Source: Natranaerobius thermophilus JW/NM-WN-LF (GTDB lineage: Bacteria > Bacillota > Natranaerobiia > Natranaerobiales > Natranaerobiaceae). From it: a DNA stretch of 64,000 bases. Below, one piece after another: positions 24,585 through 33,791 of this stretch. The position numbers and the translations under genes were made by a program. The notes below the pieces were generated by a model. It searched no databases and was not told the origin of the DNA. It was given only the letters and a program-made list of their open reading frames with translations. The DNA lies in assembly GCF_000020005.1 (NCBI RefSeq), contig NC_010718.1, positions 1,880,001 through 1,944,000 on the forward strand, written 5' to 3'. Each line of letters opens with the position of its first letter. The first letter of the stretch is position 1.

Positions 24585-25784
24585 ATGTACTTTGTTGGGA
24601 TTGATTGGGCTGATACAAAACATGATATCCTGGTCATGAGTGGCGATGGTAGAGAACTAGATAACTTCACTATTCAACATTCTAAAGATGGTTTTGAAAC
24701 TCTAAAAAACAAGCTATTAAAACATGATGACGATCCTGAAAACTTCTATTGCTTAATTGAAACTAAACATGGACTTTTAACCCAATATCTTTTAGAAAAT
24801 AACTTCACTGTTTATTCTGTTAACCCCAAACTAGTTGATGCTAGAAGAAAAGCTTCTGGGGCTAAAACTGACTTTATTGATGCTAAAATACTAGCTAATA
24901 TGGGTAGATCAGAGCTCCATGACTTACATAAGCTAGAGCCTGATTCTGAACACATCCAAGAACTTAAAGTACTCACCAGAGATCAAGAAGCTCTTATACA
25001 AGAAAGTGCTAGGTTAACAAATAGACTGATTTCAACCCTGAAAGAATATTACCCTGTTGCTCTTGAATTGTTTTCTAAAATAACTCTACCTGTTTCTCTA
25101 GCTTTTTTAAGGAAATATCCTACTCCAAAACAGGCTCGAAAAGCTAGTAGAGATGAGATCTTTAAGTTTTTAAAAAAGCAAAAACATCCTAACCCTACGT
25201 CTAAAGCTAATGAGATCTTCACAAAGCTTCAAAAACCTAATTTAGAAGGAAACAGAGCCATTTGTTCTGCCAAGTCTAAGTTTTTATTTACTATCCTAGA
25301 TCAGCTAGAGCCTTTATTAGAACATATTGATGAGTACGACAAGGAAATCGAGAAACTTTTTAAGTCCCACTCTGACAGTAAAATTTTCGACAGCATACCA
25401 GGTGCCGGTAAGCGAATTGCACCGAGGCTGCTGGCAGAGTGGGGAGACGATCGCAGCCGTTATGCTGACGCCTCGGTGGTACAGGCCCTTGCGGGAACTT
25501 CACCAGTACTCCATCAAAGTGGCAAAATGCGTATTGTAAAAAGGCGACACTCTTGTATTAAGCCTTTTCGAAACGCTTTACATCAGTTCGCTCTACAAAC
25601 TACAAGGTGGATCCCCTGGGCCAAAGACTATTACTACAAAAAGCGCAAAGAAGGTAAACAGCATCATGAAGCTGTAAGGACTCTAGCTAATATTTGGGTT
25701 AGGATACTCTTTGCTATGTGGGTAAACAAAGAGCCCTACAACGAAAGCAAGTTCATAAAAGCTAGAGAAAAACACGCTGCTTAA
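24585..25784 (+). CDS. IS110-family transposase (DEDD recombinase)
   Basis: The N-terminal RuvC-like domain carries the DEDD set: Asp7 (GIDWA), Glu59 (LIETKHG), Asp96 and Asp99 (KTDFIDAK). A coiled-coil region (about 110-260) leads to the C-terminal transposase_20 domain with IPGAGKRIAPRLLAEWGD and ALAGTSPVLHQSGK; Ser312 in HQSGK is a candidate for the catalytic serine of IS110 enzymes. Length 399 aa is normal and the frame is intact. The ATG follows AAGGAGG. The upstream leader and repeats probably belong to the same element. Confidence 0.95.
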   Translation: MYFVGIDWADTKHDILVMSGDGRELDNFTIQHSKDGFETLKNKLLKHDDDPENFYCLIETKHGLLTQYLLENNFTVYSVNPKLVDARRKASGAKTDFIDAKILANMGRSELHDLHKLEPDSEHIQELKVLTRDQEALIQESARLTNRLISTLKEYYPVALELFSKITLPVSLAFLRKYPTPKQARKASRDEIFKFLKKQKHPNPTSKANEIFTKLQKPNLEGNRAICSAKSKFLFTILDQLEPLLEHIDEYDKEIEKLFKSHSDSKIFDSIPGAGKRIAPRLLAEWGDDRSRYADASVVQALAGTSPVLHQSGKMRIVKRRHSCIKPFRNALHQFALQTTRWIPWAKDYYYKKRKEGKQHHEAVRTLANIWVRILFAMWVNKEPYNESKFIKAREKHAA

Positions 25785-25879
25785 TTTAGTTTTAAAAGAG
25801 CAAAATTTCAAATTTGGATTACTGTATCCTGTGTTTCCAAAATTTTACAGAGTTTTATCCTTTACATAGAGAATCTTTT

Positions 25880-27589
25880 TTAAAATGGAAAAGTCTTTTT
25901 TAGTTCTTCTGCTGTAATATCAAAAACTTCACCTGTTGCTTGTGACCTTTCATGATAGAAAAATTCCGGGAGGAGATCATCTTTTTCGCTAAATCCCGCT
26001 TGTGTATTGAATTCTTTCTCCATGGCAATAGTTTTTGCTCCAAGTTCTATGATTTCTTCCGTGGTCCACTCCCCTCCAAAATAACCAGCAAATATATCTG
26101 GTAACAATCCTTCCAAGATAGCTGATTGAAAGGCAAATAGACACATACAGTTGTCAGCAGCTGCTGAAACCATCTGAATCTTTGATGACAGTTGCACCTG
26201 ACCCGCTTTATTCATATGATCTAAACCAGGCATCATTGTGACACCACAGGTGTGATCTGCTCCCATAGGGGTTACCGCGTAGGTTACACCAATACCTTTT
26301 AAATTTCTGGGATCATAAGCCGACATTGCCTGCCCTTTTACTGTTGGAATTCGTTTTACGGCAAACTCTTCACCTACTGCCTTTGTACCACGACCTAACA
26401 GTTTTCCAAATTCAGTTCCCTTTTCCAGTTCTTCTAATAAAGCTTTTACACCGTCCTTATCTCCCCACTCTATTTTACCCGCTTCCATACACATAGCCAC
26501 GGTATTTCCAAACTCAATTGTATCGATACCAAAATCATCACATTTTCTATCAATCTCTGCCAGGAAATCGTAATCAGCTATATCACAATTAGGTCCCAGC
26601 ATAGATATTGTTTCGTATTCAAGGGAACTAGTCACTATTTCTCCTTGTTCGTCGCGATACTCATTTGAACATCTAATAGCACAACCTGGTTGACAGGCAA
26701 TTTTATTTCTACCGCCGTTTTGTTCAAGTTTGGTAAGGAAAGCTTTGGAATTAAGCTGATTTAATTTATCAAAAAAATCTCCCCTAAAATTGTTCACAGG
26801 TAAAATTCCCGTGGCAGCAGTTACATCAATATTTCCGATTGTCCCCACATCTCTCAAGGAAGCAGTTAGCCAGGAATCATCACATTGTAGATGACGGGTA
26901 AACCGCTTATTAGCTTCAACAAATTGTTCTCTGTCATAATAATTGGGACTGACCCGCTTATCAGGTTTTTCAATGACAATTCCCTTAATTTTTTTAGTAG
27001 CCATAACTGCCGCCAATCCTCCCCGGGCTGCAGCTCTGCAGGGATAACCTGTCTTATCTTCTGTAACCATTATTGCTGATAGATTATATTTTCTTTCTCC
27101 CGCCTGGCCAATAGAAATAATAGCCGCTTCTTCACCATGCTCTTTTTGTGCCTTAGCCGTAAACTCATAAGTATTTAAGCCTACAAATTCATTAGCATCA
27201 GCGAACTCAAGCTGTCCATCCTGTAAGATTTTAATTATCCGCCAATTATCGTCTTTAGGTGTATCTTCAATTACCAACAGCTTTATTCCATGACCGGCTA
27301 AATGATAAGCAGCATTGCCACCAACATTAGATTCCTTTATTGTTCCAGTTAAAGGACTTTTGCCGCCAAAAGATAGACGATGCCCTGTATTAACAGGGGT
27401 ACCTGCAAATATTCCAGTAGTTATAAATAATTTATTATCAGGACCCAGTGGGTCGGAACGAGGATCAACTTCTTCATTCATCATTTTGGCAACCAAACCT
27501 CGATTACCAAACATCAAATATTCATGGCCCAACTCCTCTTGATAATAAATCTCACCGAACCTTGTGTTTGCCCTAACTTCTTGATTCAT
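25880..27589 (-). CDS. aor: Aldehyde:ferredoxin oxidoreductase, tungsten-type
   Basis: AOR-family enzymes oxidise aldehydes to acids (or the reverse) with ferredoxin, using a tungsten-bis-pterin and a [4Fe-4S] cluster. The N-terminal domain has GRGLVAKMMNEEVDP-type sequence, and cluster ligands appear as CQPGCAIRC with a later Cys in NCMCLF. I start it at ATG 27589 (569 aa), which follows AGGAGGGG; the open frame runs 14 codons further upstream without support. It lies 90 bp after an iron-type alcohol dehydrogenase on the same strand, so the pair may interconvert alcohol, aldehyde and acid. Confidence 0.92.
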   Translation of the reverse strand: MNQEVRANTRFGEIYYQEELGHEYLMFGNRGLVAKMMNEEVDPRSDPLGPDNKLFITTGIFAGTPVNTGHRLSFGGKSPLTGTIKESNVGGNAAYHLAGHGIKLLVIEDTPKDDNWRIIKILQDGQLEFADANEFVGLNTYEFTAKAQKEHGEEAAIISIGQAGERKYNLSAIMVTEDKTGYPCRAAARGGLAAVMATKKIKGIVIEKPDKRVSPNYYDREQFVEANKRFTRHLQCDDSWLTASLRDVGTIGNIDVTAATGILPVNNFRGDFFDKLNQLNSKAFLTKLEQNGGRNKIACQPGCAIRCSNEYRDEQGEIVTSSLEYETISMLGPNCDIADYDFLAEIDRKCDDFGIDTIEFGNTVAMCMEAGKIEWGDKDGVKALLEELEKGTEFGKLLGRGTKAVGEEFAVKRIPTVKGQAMSAYDPRNLKGIGVTYAVTPMGADHTCGVTMMPGLDHMNKAGQVQLSSKIQMVSAAADNCMCLFAFQSAILEGLLPDIFAGYFGGEWTTEEIIELGAKTIAMEKEFNTQAGFSEKDDLLPEFFYHERSQATGEVFDITAEELKKTFPF

Positions 27590-27679
27590 AAAAACTCCCC
27601 TCCTATAGGCACCCTTAATATTTGTATTCATCTTAAGTCTTAGAAGGCTTTACAAAATACTCACTTGGGCTAAATAACA

Positions 27680-28834
27680 CTAGGGCTTACCAAATAACTC
27701 CATCACCTCTTGAGAACTCGCTGATTTGGGAGCAAAAATCTGACTATTGTCTATAGCTGTCAACTTGGCAACTTGCTTGAGAGTCTCTTCATCTAGTCCA
27801 GCTTCCACTATAGTTCCCGGTAAACCCAGGTCCCTAATGAAATATCTAATATTATCACCAACATTTTGACCGAGATCTTCAGAAGAAAGTCCTTCGTCTA
27901 ACTCTAACCCCATAATATCACCGATTTTCTTTACTCTTTCAGGTACTTCTTGGCTTAAATATTCAATAGTCAGTGGTAGAGCCAGGGCACAGCCAAGACC
28001 ATGGGAAAGTTTAGCAGCGGTTCCAAGGGCATGAGCTATGGCATGACCTAGATGAACCATGGAATTACTAAATGCTATCCCGGCTATCATTGACGAAAAA
28101 CTCATGTTTTCTCGTGCAGTCAAATCATTTTCATCTTTTACGGCCTGAGGTAAATTATCAAAGGTTAATTTTATTGATTGCTCGTTTAACAAATCTGTCA
28201 TGTAATTAGATTGATTAGATAGATATGATTCCACGGCATGGGATAAAGTATCGATTCCCGTCTCAGCAGTTACCTGGGAAGGTAATCTCAAAGTAAGTTC
28301 CGGATCCACAATTGCAGTTGTAGGAAGGCAGTTAGGAGATAAAATATTCATCTTGAGGTTCTTTTCAGTATCACTAACCATAGATACTGTGGTCATTTCC
28401 GAGCCTGTTCCCGCTGTTGTCGGTATTAGTACTAGAGGCTTCACTTTATTCATGGGTGGATTTATACCGTAATACTGAGAAACAGGAGATGAATTGGTCA
28501 ATAAAATATTGATAGCTTTGGCTGCGTCTAAACTACTCCCACCACCTAAACCGATCACTCCTTGAACCTTGTTTTCACGTGCTAGTTTTGCCCCCTCTTC
28601 CACCACATCATCGGAAGGGTCTGATACAACTCCATCAAAGGTAATCACCTGAATACCAGCTTTTGATAAATTATCATGGATTTTATCTGCAATACCTGCA
28701 TTTTTTATGCCTTGATCAAAAACTAACAGAACTTTATCACAGCCTAGTTCTTTAACTTTCATCCCTGTTCGATAAGACGCTCCATTCCCAAAAATAACTG
28801 GAGGTCTGGGTAATAAGTTAAAAATCACATGCAC
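27680..28834 (-). CDS. Iron-containing (class III) alcohol dehydrogenase
   Basis: This is an NAD(P)-dependent alcohol/aldehyde oxidoreductase. The nucleotide-binding motif is GLGGGSSLDAAKA. Metal ligands are expected from VDPEL, the HLGHAIAHALG pair of histidines and HGLGCALALP. Length 384 aa is typical. The ATG at 28834 follows GGGAGG. It is the first gene of the pair with AOR. The substrate cannot be told from sequence. Confidence 0.92.
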   Translation of the reverse strand: MHVIFNLLPRPPVIFGNGASYRTGMKVKELGCDKVLLVFDQGIKNAGIADKIHDNLSKAGIQVITFDGVVSDPSDDVVEEGAKLARENKVQGVIGLGGGSSLDAAKAINILLTNSSPVSQYYGINPPMNKVKPLVLIPTTAGTGSEMTTVSMVSDTEKNLKMNILSPNCLPTTAIVDPELTLRLPSQVTAETGIDTLSHAVESYLSNQSNYMTDLLNEQSIKLTFDNLPQAVKDENDLTARENMSFSSMIAGIAFSNSMVHLGHAIAHALGTAAKLSHGLGCALALPLTIEYLSQEVPERVKKIGDIMGLELDEGLSSEDLGQNVGDNIRYFIRDLGLPGTIVEAGLDEETLKQVAKLTAIDNSQIFAPKSASSQEVMELFGKP

Positions 28835-29062
28835 TCCCTCCCTTTAATTTTTTGATATTTCTGTAATTTTTAGGTATATTTTAAAACTATGTTTAAAGTT
28901 TCCTAAATATTTAGATGTTTATTTTCATATTTCCACAATCGACTAAAAATTACCTGCTTAAATAATTTACTACAAAAAATATTAGAGAAACTCACTGCTT
29001 TACTGTGGGAGTATGCAAAAATAAATATTTTAAGCATAACTGTTATGGATAAAATAAAAAAA
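28835..29062. other. AT-rich intergenic region upstream of the alcohol dehydrogenase
   Basis: About 230 bases very rich in A+T. I find no gene, RNA structure or clear promoter consensus. The promoter of the alcohol dehydrogenase-AOR operon is presumably here. Confidence 0.5.
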
Positions 29063-29111
29063 ACACAATTCCAAGTCTTATCTCTACAGATAAATAGACT
29101 CAGAATTGTGT
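29052..29111 (-). terminator. Terminator after nhaC
   Basis: On the minus strand ACACAATTC (29,111-29,103) pairs with GAATTGTGT (29,071-29,063). Inner arms AGTCTATTTATCT and AGATAAGACT extend the stem, and eight or more T follow. Confidence 0.9.
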
Positions 29112-29149
29112 AATTCTATCAAGGATCTATTCTCGTTTTAGATTTAAGA

Positions 29150-30541
29150 TTAATGTCTCTCCAGTTTCTTACCATGACCAAAACCTGTATTAGTGACTGC
29201 ATAAATTATGACAATGACGGGTGCTAAAAAGCTTATAAAGGTATAGGGAATAAACTCAAAACCCACATCTAATACTCCTTGTAAATAAACAGATGCAACT
29301 CCCCAAGGTAGGGCTATACATCCTAAAGTAGCTGCACTTTCCAGGGTTCTTGACAAGACACTCAATTCCACATTCATATCATTATAAGCAGGCTGAAAAG
29401 TTCTTCCAGGTACAATAATCGATACCATCATTTCCGCTGATGCAAGTAACATAATATAAGCCGAAGCCAGTGTTGATAAAATTAATCCCCTGGGTGTTTT
29501 TACATATTGAAGCATTCCATTGAGTAATACTTTTAAAACACCACACCGTTCTAATATACCGCCCATGGCAGTTCCTGCCAAAATCATAGCTACGGTACCC
29601 ATCATCATATTAATGCCACCATGGGTTAATAATTCATCTACAAATTCTACTCCTGTACTTGCTTCATAACCTGAAGCAGAGACTGTAATGATAGAACTCA
29701 AACTTGCTCCCTGGGTAATCACCGCTATTAAAGAACCAGCGAAAAAGCTGATCATAAGAGTAGCTAGAGCTGGTACTTTTTTAATTGAAAGTATCAATAC
29801 TAACACAGGTGGAATTAAAGTTAAAAGTGTAATATTAAAATTGGATTGTAAAGTTTCCAAAATCGTATTTACTTCCTGTAAGTCTACTGCTCCTCCACTT
29901 TGACCCAGACCAATAATAGTATATAGGATCAAGGAAATAATTGTGGCAGGAGCTGTCACCCACAACATTGACCCAATATGATCAAATAGATTTGCTCCAG
30001 TCATTGCTGATGCTAAATTCGTTGAATCCGATAATGGACTCATTTTATCACCAAAAATTGCGCCAGATGCGATGGCACCTGCAGTCATTCCCGCTGGGAT
30101 ACCAAGTCCTCCACCTACTCCTAAAAGAACCAATCCCATAGTTGCAATAGTTCCAAAGGAACTTCCTATAAATAGAGAAGTGATAGCACATAATAAAAAC
30201 GTTGCCGGCAAAAAAATCGTCGGTGATAAGAACTGTAAACCATAGTAAATTAAGGTTTGAATTGTGCCTCCAAGAATCCAAGTCCCGACTACCATCCCGA
30301 CTATGATTAAAATTAAACAGGCAATCAATCCGTTTCTAATACCATCTATCATGCCTTCCTGAATACTGTCCCAACTATAACCCAAATACAAGCCAAATAA
30401 AGCTGCTGTAACTGAACCTAATACCAGTGGCGTCTCTAAAACAAGTTCGATTCTAATAGTTCCCACTATCACTGTAATTATTAAAATTAGACCGATAAGA
30501 GCTTCTAAAAATGACGGGGACCTCCCATGCTCCTTATTCAT
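29150..30541 (-). CDS. nhaC: NhaC-family Na+/H+ antiporter
   Basis: NhaC antiporters exchange sodium for protons across the membrane, or malate/lactate with sodium/proton in some members. The protein is about 463 aa with ten or more hydrophobic segments. Family-like sequences are GAIFGDKMSPLSDSTNLA and FIGSSFGTIATMGL. I chose ATG 30541, seven bases after GAAGGAGG; the frame extends 11 codons upstream without a ribosome binding site. The gene is monocistronic with its own terminator. It fits life in salty or alkaline water. Confidence 0.93.
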   Translation of the reverse strand: MNKEHGRSPSFLEALIGLILIITVIVGTIRIELVLETPLVLGSVTAALFGLYLGYSWDSIQEGMIDGIRNGLIACLILIIVGMVVGTWILGGTIQTLIYYGLQFLSPTIFLPATFLLCAITSLFIGSSFGTIATMGLVLLGVGGGLGIPAGMTAGAIASGAIFGDKMSPLSDSTNLASAMTGANLFDHIGSMLWVTAPATIISLILYTIIGLGQSGGAVDLQEVNTILETLQSNFNITLLTLIPPVLVLILSIKKVPALATLMISFFAGSLIAVITQGASLSSIITVSASGYEASTGVEFVDELLTHGGINMMMGTVAMILAGTAMGGILERCGVLKVLLNGMLQYVKTPRGLILSTLASAYIMLLASAEMMVSIIVPGRTFQPAYNDMNVELSVLSRTLESAATLGCIALPWGVASVYLQGVLDVGFEFIPYTFISFLAPVIVIIYAVTNTGFGHGKKLERH

Positions 30542-30711
30542 ATTGAAACCTCCTTCTATCAAACATTTTAACACTGTTATGTATTAAATGATTAAATATT
30601 ATACAGTACATGATATATAACTATAATGATGTCGTCAACAGTTAATCTAATCTTTTATAAATCTATCCCAAATATTTTATTTTAATTAGTTTAAGATTTT
30701 TGAGATTAAAA

Positions 30712-30739
30712 TAAAAAAAGAAGGGGTAATCCCCCTTCT
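30712..30739 (-). terminator. Terminator after ychF
   Basis: AGAAGGGG-GATTA-CCCCTTCT followed by T7 on the minus strand. Confidence 0.93.
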
Positions 30740-30779
30740 AATGAACAGTAACTAATCTGTTTTTAATCAAGGTGAAAAA

Positions 30780-31871
30780 CTATACATTAAACCTAAAGTG
30801 GGTCACATCTCCGTCCTTGACTATATAGTCTTTACCCTCTAGTCTTAAGACACCATTTTCTCTTGCTTTTGCATAGCTTTCGTATTTTAGAATATCATCA
30901 AAAGTTATAACTTCTGCTCTAATAAATCCTCGTTCTAAATCACTATGGATTTTTCCAGCAGCCTGTGGTGCTGTGGCCCCTTCTTTCACCGTCCAAGCTC
31001 TCACTTCTTTTTCTCCCGCTGTAAAAAACGTTATCAAACCCAACAATTTATACCCAGCTTTAATAACTCTATTTAAACCTGGCTCTTCAAGGCCAATTTC
31101 ATTCAAGAATTCGTCTTTTTCATCATCATCTAGTTCTGCTATCTCTGATTCAATACTAGCACAAACTTTGATTACTTCCGAACCTTCTTCCCGAGCATAT
31201 TCCTCTACTTGTTTTACTAAATCATTGGAATCTCCAATCAAATCTTCTTCTCCTACATTGGCAACGTATAAAATTGGTTTTGTCGATAATAAAGGCATGG
31301 ATTTCAAAATTTCTTTTTCTTCGTTAGTAAAAGTCAAACTTCTTGCAGAACGTCCTTCACTTAAAGTTTCTTGTAAACGTTTTAATAGATTGTGTTCTTT
31401 TTGATACTCTTTACCGCCAGATTTCATTAATTTCTCCGTTTTTTCTATTCGCCTTTCAACCAATTCTAAATCGGAAAAAACTAATTCTAGGTTTATAGTT
31501 TCAATATCCCTAATGGGATCTATAGAACCATCAACATGAGTTATGTCCTGGGATTCAAAACATCTCACTACGTGGACAATGGCATCCACTTCACGGATAT
31601 TAGACAGAAATTGATTTCCTAAACCCTCTCCTTTACTTGCGCCTTTTACCAGCCCCGCAATATCGACGAATTCAATTGCCGTAGGAGTGGTCTTTTTAGG
31701 ATTAACAAGTTCTGTTAATTTTTCAAGCCGTCCATCGGGTACATCAACAACTCCTATATTCGGATCAATGGTGCAAAAGGGAAAATTAGCCGAATCAGCA
31801 CCTGCTTGAGTAATTGCATTAAAGAGAGTCGATTTTCCTACATTGGGAAGTCCTACAATACCTATTTGCAT
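30780..31871 (-). CDS. ychF: YchF/OLA1-type ribosome-associated ATPase
   Basis: YchF is an Obg-like P-loop NTPase that prefers ATP and binds ribosomes. The P-loop is GLPNVGKST at the very N-terminus, G3-type FVDIAGLVKGASKGEGLGNQFL follows, and the G4 position reads NVGEED, the NxxE that explains ATP preference in this family. A C-terminal TGS domain contains TFFTAGEKEVRAWTVKEG. I start at ATG 31871 (363 aa), eight bases after AAGGAGG; nine further codons upstream have no ribosome binding site. Confidence 0.96.
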   Translation of the reverse strand: MQIGIVGLPNVGKSTLFNAITQAGADSANFPFCTIDPNIGVVDVPDGRLEKLTELVNPKKTTPTAIEFVDIAGLVKGASKGEGLGNQFLSNIREVDAIVHVVRCFESQDITHVDGSIDPIRDIETINLELVFSDLELVERRIEKTEKLMKSGGKEYQKEHNLLKRLQETLSEGRSARSLTFTNEEKEILKSMPLLSTKPILYVANVGEEDLIGDSNDLVKQVEEYAREEGSEVIKVCASIESEIAELDDDEKDEFLNEIGLEEPGLNRVIKAGYKLLGLITFFTAGEKEVRAWTVKEGATAPQAAGKIHSDLERGFIRAEVITFDDILKYESYAKARENGVLRLEGKDYIVKDGDVTHFRFNV

Positions 31872-31968
31872 AATTTCTACCTCCTTACAAGTATACACAC
31901 GGTTACATATTATACCCGAGCTCGGCTATCTTGACAATTATTTCTTAAATTTTTTTTAAAACACCATA

Positions 31969-32412
31969 TCATGAACTCTTCATCTGAACTATTATCTCTT
32001 TTAATAAGTTTTTAAAGTTGTTATCATCCTTTGACTTTCGTTTAGGTGTTTTTGTGTGTCTGCCATTTCGTTGACGAATCTGTTGGTTGATATGTCTGTT
32101 GAGTAGTAAGCCATCAATATTTTCCTCCGTAAATTTCCATCCGTTGGGATGAAGAACAATTGCTTGTTTGGTCAATGCTAAACTTGCCAGGCCGTAATCT
32201 TGAGTTATAACAATATCTCCTTTGTCCGTATTGTTAACAATAATCAGATCTACAGAATCTCTTCCCTGGTCAGCAGTAATAACTTCGGCATAATTACTAT
32301 CAATTTCATGGGAGAGATCTTTTACCACAACCACTTTGACCGAATACTCGCGAGCTACTTGAAATACTATATCTTTCACAGGACAACTATCTGCATCTAC
32401 TAAAATTTTCAT
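31969..32412 (-). CDS. yqxD: YaiI/YqxD family protein (DUF188)
   Basis: This is a conserved 147-residue protein with a PIN-like fold and no established role. Family motifs are ILVDADSCPV at the start, ADQGRDSVDLIIVN and GDIVITQDYGLASLAL. The C-terminus is basic and variable. The ribosome binding site is weak (CAGGTAG), and a 19-bp palindrome (CCTGAAAAA with TTTTTCAGG, 32,419-32,437) lies just upstream of the ATG. The original end of the upstream MFS gene probably touched this start. Confidence 0.9.
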   Translation of the reverse strand: MKILVDADSCPVKDIVFQVAREYSVKVVVVKDLSHEIDSNYAEVITADQGRDSVDLIIVNNTDKGDIVITQDYGLASLALTKQAIVLHPNGWKFTEENIDGLLLNRHINQQIRQRNGRHTKTPKRKSKDDNNFKNLLKEIIVQMKSS

Positions 32413-32485
32413 AATCTACCTGAAAAATTTTTTCAGGATTTGCACCCCCCTATCTTTTCCTTTAGAATATAACTGTTCAAACTGT

Positions 32486-33733
32486 TCATCTAGAATCTAA
32501 CTGTTCATCCTTCCTAGATAGTACTTTTCGTCCATCACCCATTAAAATAACCATTCCAAGTAATAATAGAATTATACCACTTGCCCCGATAACATTGGCT
32601 GATCCAAACCATCCTGCAAATATTCCTGCTAATCCTAAACTGATAATAGCTGTTAGTCGTATTAAAGCATTGACAAAACTCATGATACGACCTCTTACTT
32701 CATCTGGCGAATAATCAATAATGAGACTATAGAACGGCGCTTCATTCATACCATCACAAGCTCCTATAATAAAAGCCCAGATTCCTAAAATAATCATACC
32801 TGGATCAGTAAAGAAAATTAAATTAACAATACCAATTCCAAAAGTTGCTCCCAACAGCAAATGAAACCGCGGAGCCTGATTACCGAAGTAACCAGCTACC
32901 AGATTAGCTAAAATAGCTCCTAAAGCCAAGACGCTTTGTACGACTCCTAGTTGATAGGGACTTGCCTGTAGGATATTTTGAATATAATCTACCATTAGTA
33001 CTCCTGTTCCTCCGGCAAAGATACTGACAGCGCAGTATAAAGCCAACATACTAATCAAAACTCGAGAACCCTTAATAGCTACTAGACCTTCTGTTATTTC
33101 TTTTTTCAAATTAAATGTTTCCCGAGAATCCTGCTCTAAAAATATAGGCAAAAACAATAAAAACAAACCAGAAAAAAGAAATGCCAGAGAGTTAACACCA
33201 AAAACAGTTTGCAGTCCAAATATATCTATAAGTATACCGGCTATCCCTGGGCCAACTAACTGCATAATTTGTAATGTTCCACGTAACAGACCTGTAGCTG
33301 CCATATAATCTTTTTGTTCAACCAAAGCCGGAAGTATTGCCATATCTGTCGCCTGTCTAACTGTTGTACATACACCCATTATGGCAACTATTATTATCAC
33401 AGGTATCAGATCATTTACTATGAAAATTGCCAAAAGCATTAAAGATGCTCTTAAGATATCGAGAACTATTAAAACTATTTTTTTGTTTAAGCGATCTACC
33501 AATACTCCGGCTAGAGGAGACATAAATAAGGAGGGCAGTGCCTGAACACCTAAAACCAAACCTAATGCCATGGCCGAATCGGTCATTTCTGTAATAGTAA
33601 TTAAAATTGTCAGTCTAAAAAATACTGCTCCCAATGAACTTATGGCCTTAGCCAACCAAAACCAGTAAAACAACCTGTTCTCAAGTACCCAGCTATAGCC
33701 ACCTAAACCTTTCACAGGCTCAACACCTTTCAT
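32486..33733 (-). CDS. MFS transporter (exporter-like)
   Basis: This 415-residue protein has about 12 hydrophobic segments and resembles the MFS_3/enterobactin-exporter-type permeases. PLAGVLVDRLNKKIVLIVLD is the characteristic cytoplasmic loop after segment 2. The substrate is unknown. It lies 58 bp downstream of an ArsR-type regulator gene. The annotated ATG at 33733 has no ribosome binding site; a GTG six codons on is preceded by AGGTG and may be the real start. A short duplication at the 3' end truncates the reading frame. Confidence 0.85.
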   Translation of the reverse strand: MKGVEPVKGLGGYSWVLENRLFYWFWLAKAISSLGAVFFRLTILITITEMTDSAMALGLVLGVQALPSLFMSPLAGVLVDRLNKKIVLIVLDILRASLMLLAIFIVNDLIPVIIIVAIMGVCTTVRQATDMAILPALVEQKDYMAATGLLRGTLQIMQLVGPGIAGILIDIFGLQTVFGVNSLAFLFSGLFLLFLPIFLEQDSRETFNLKKEITEGLVAIKGSRVLISMLALYCAVSIFAGGTGVLMVDYIQNILQASPYQLGVVQSVLALGAILANLVAGYFGNQAPRFHLLLGATFGIGIVNLIFFTDPGMIILGIWAFIIGACDGMNEAPFYSLIIDYSPDEVRGRIMSFVNALIRLTAIISLGLAGIFAGWFGSANVIGASGIILLLLGMVILMGDGRKVLSRKDEQLDSR

Positions 33734-33740
33734 TTTTATT

Positions 33741-33791
33741 TAGGCGATGTTAAATTTCGTTGTTGATACTGTAAAATTTCAATTGAACGGA
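33741..33791. repeat. Dispersed intergenic repeat, copy D
   Basis: The whole gap between the regulator stop and the MFS start matches the 3' part of the copy at 52,681-52,736: both carry GTTGTT-A-ATACTGTAAAATTT, then CAATTGA and GGATTA. It also resembles copy B's left end. Confidence 0.5.

Larger units (their letters stand above)
24138..25850 (+). mobile_element. IS110-family insertion element (approximate ends)
   Basis: The element comprises the 98-bp repeats, a structured leader and an intact IS110 transposase. IS110 elements lack clear terminal inverted repeats, so the right end, somewhere between 25,788 and 25,879, cannot be fixed by eye. It separates the ThiS/MoaD gene from the AOR gene and points opposite to both. 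Confidence 0.75.
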
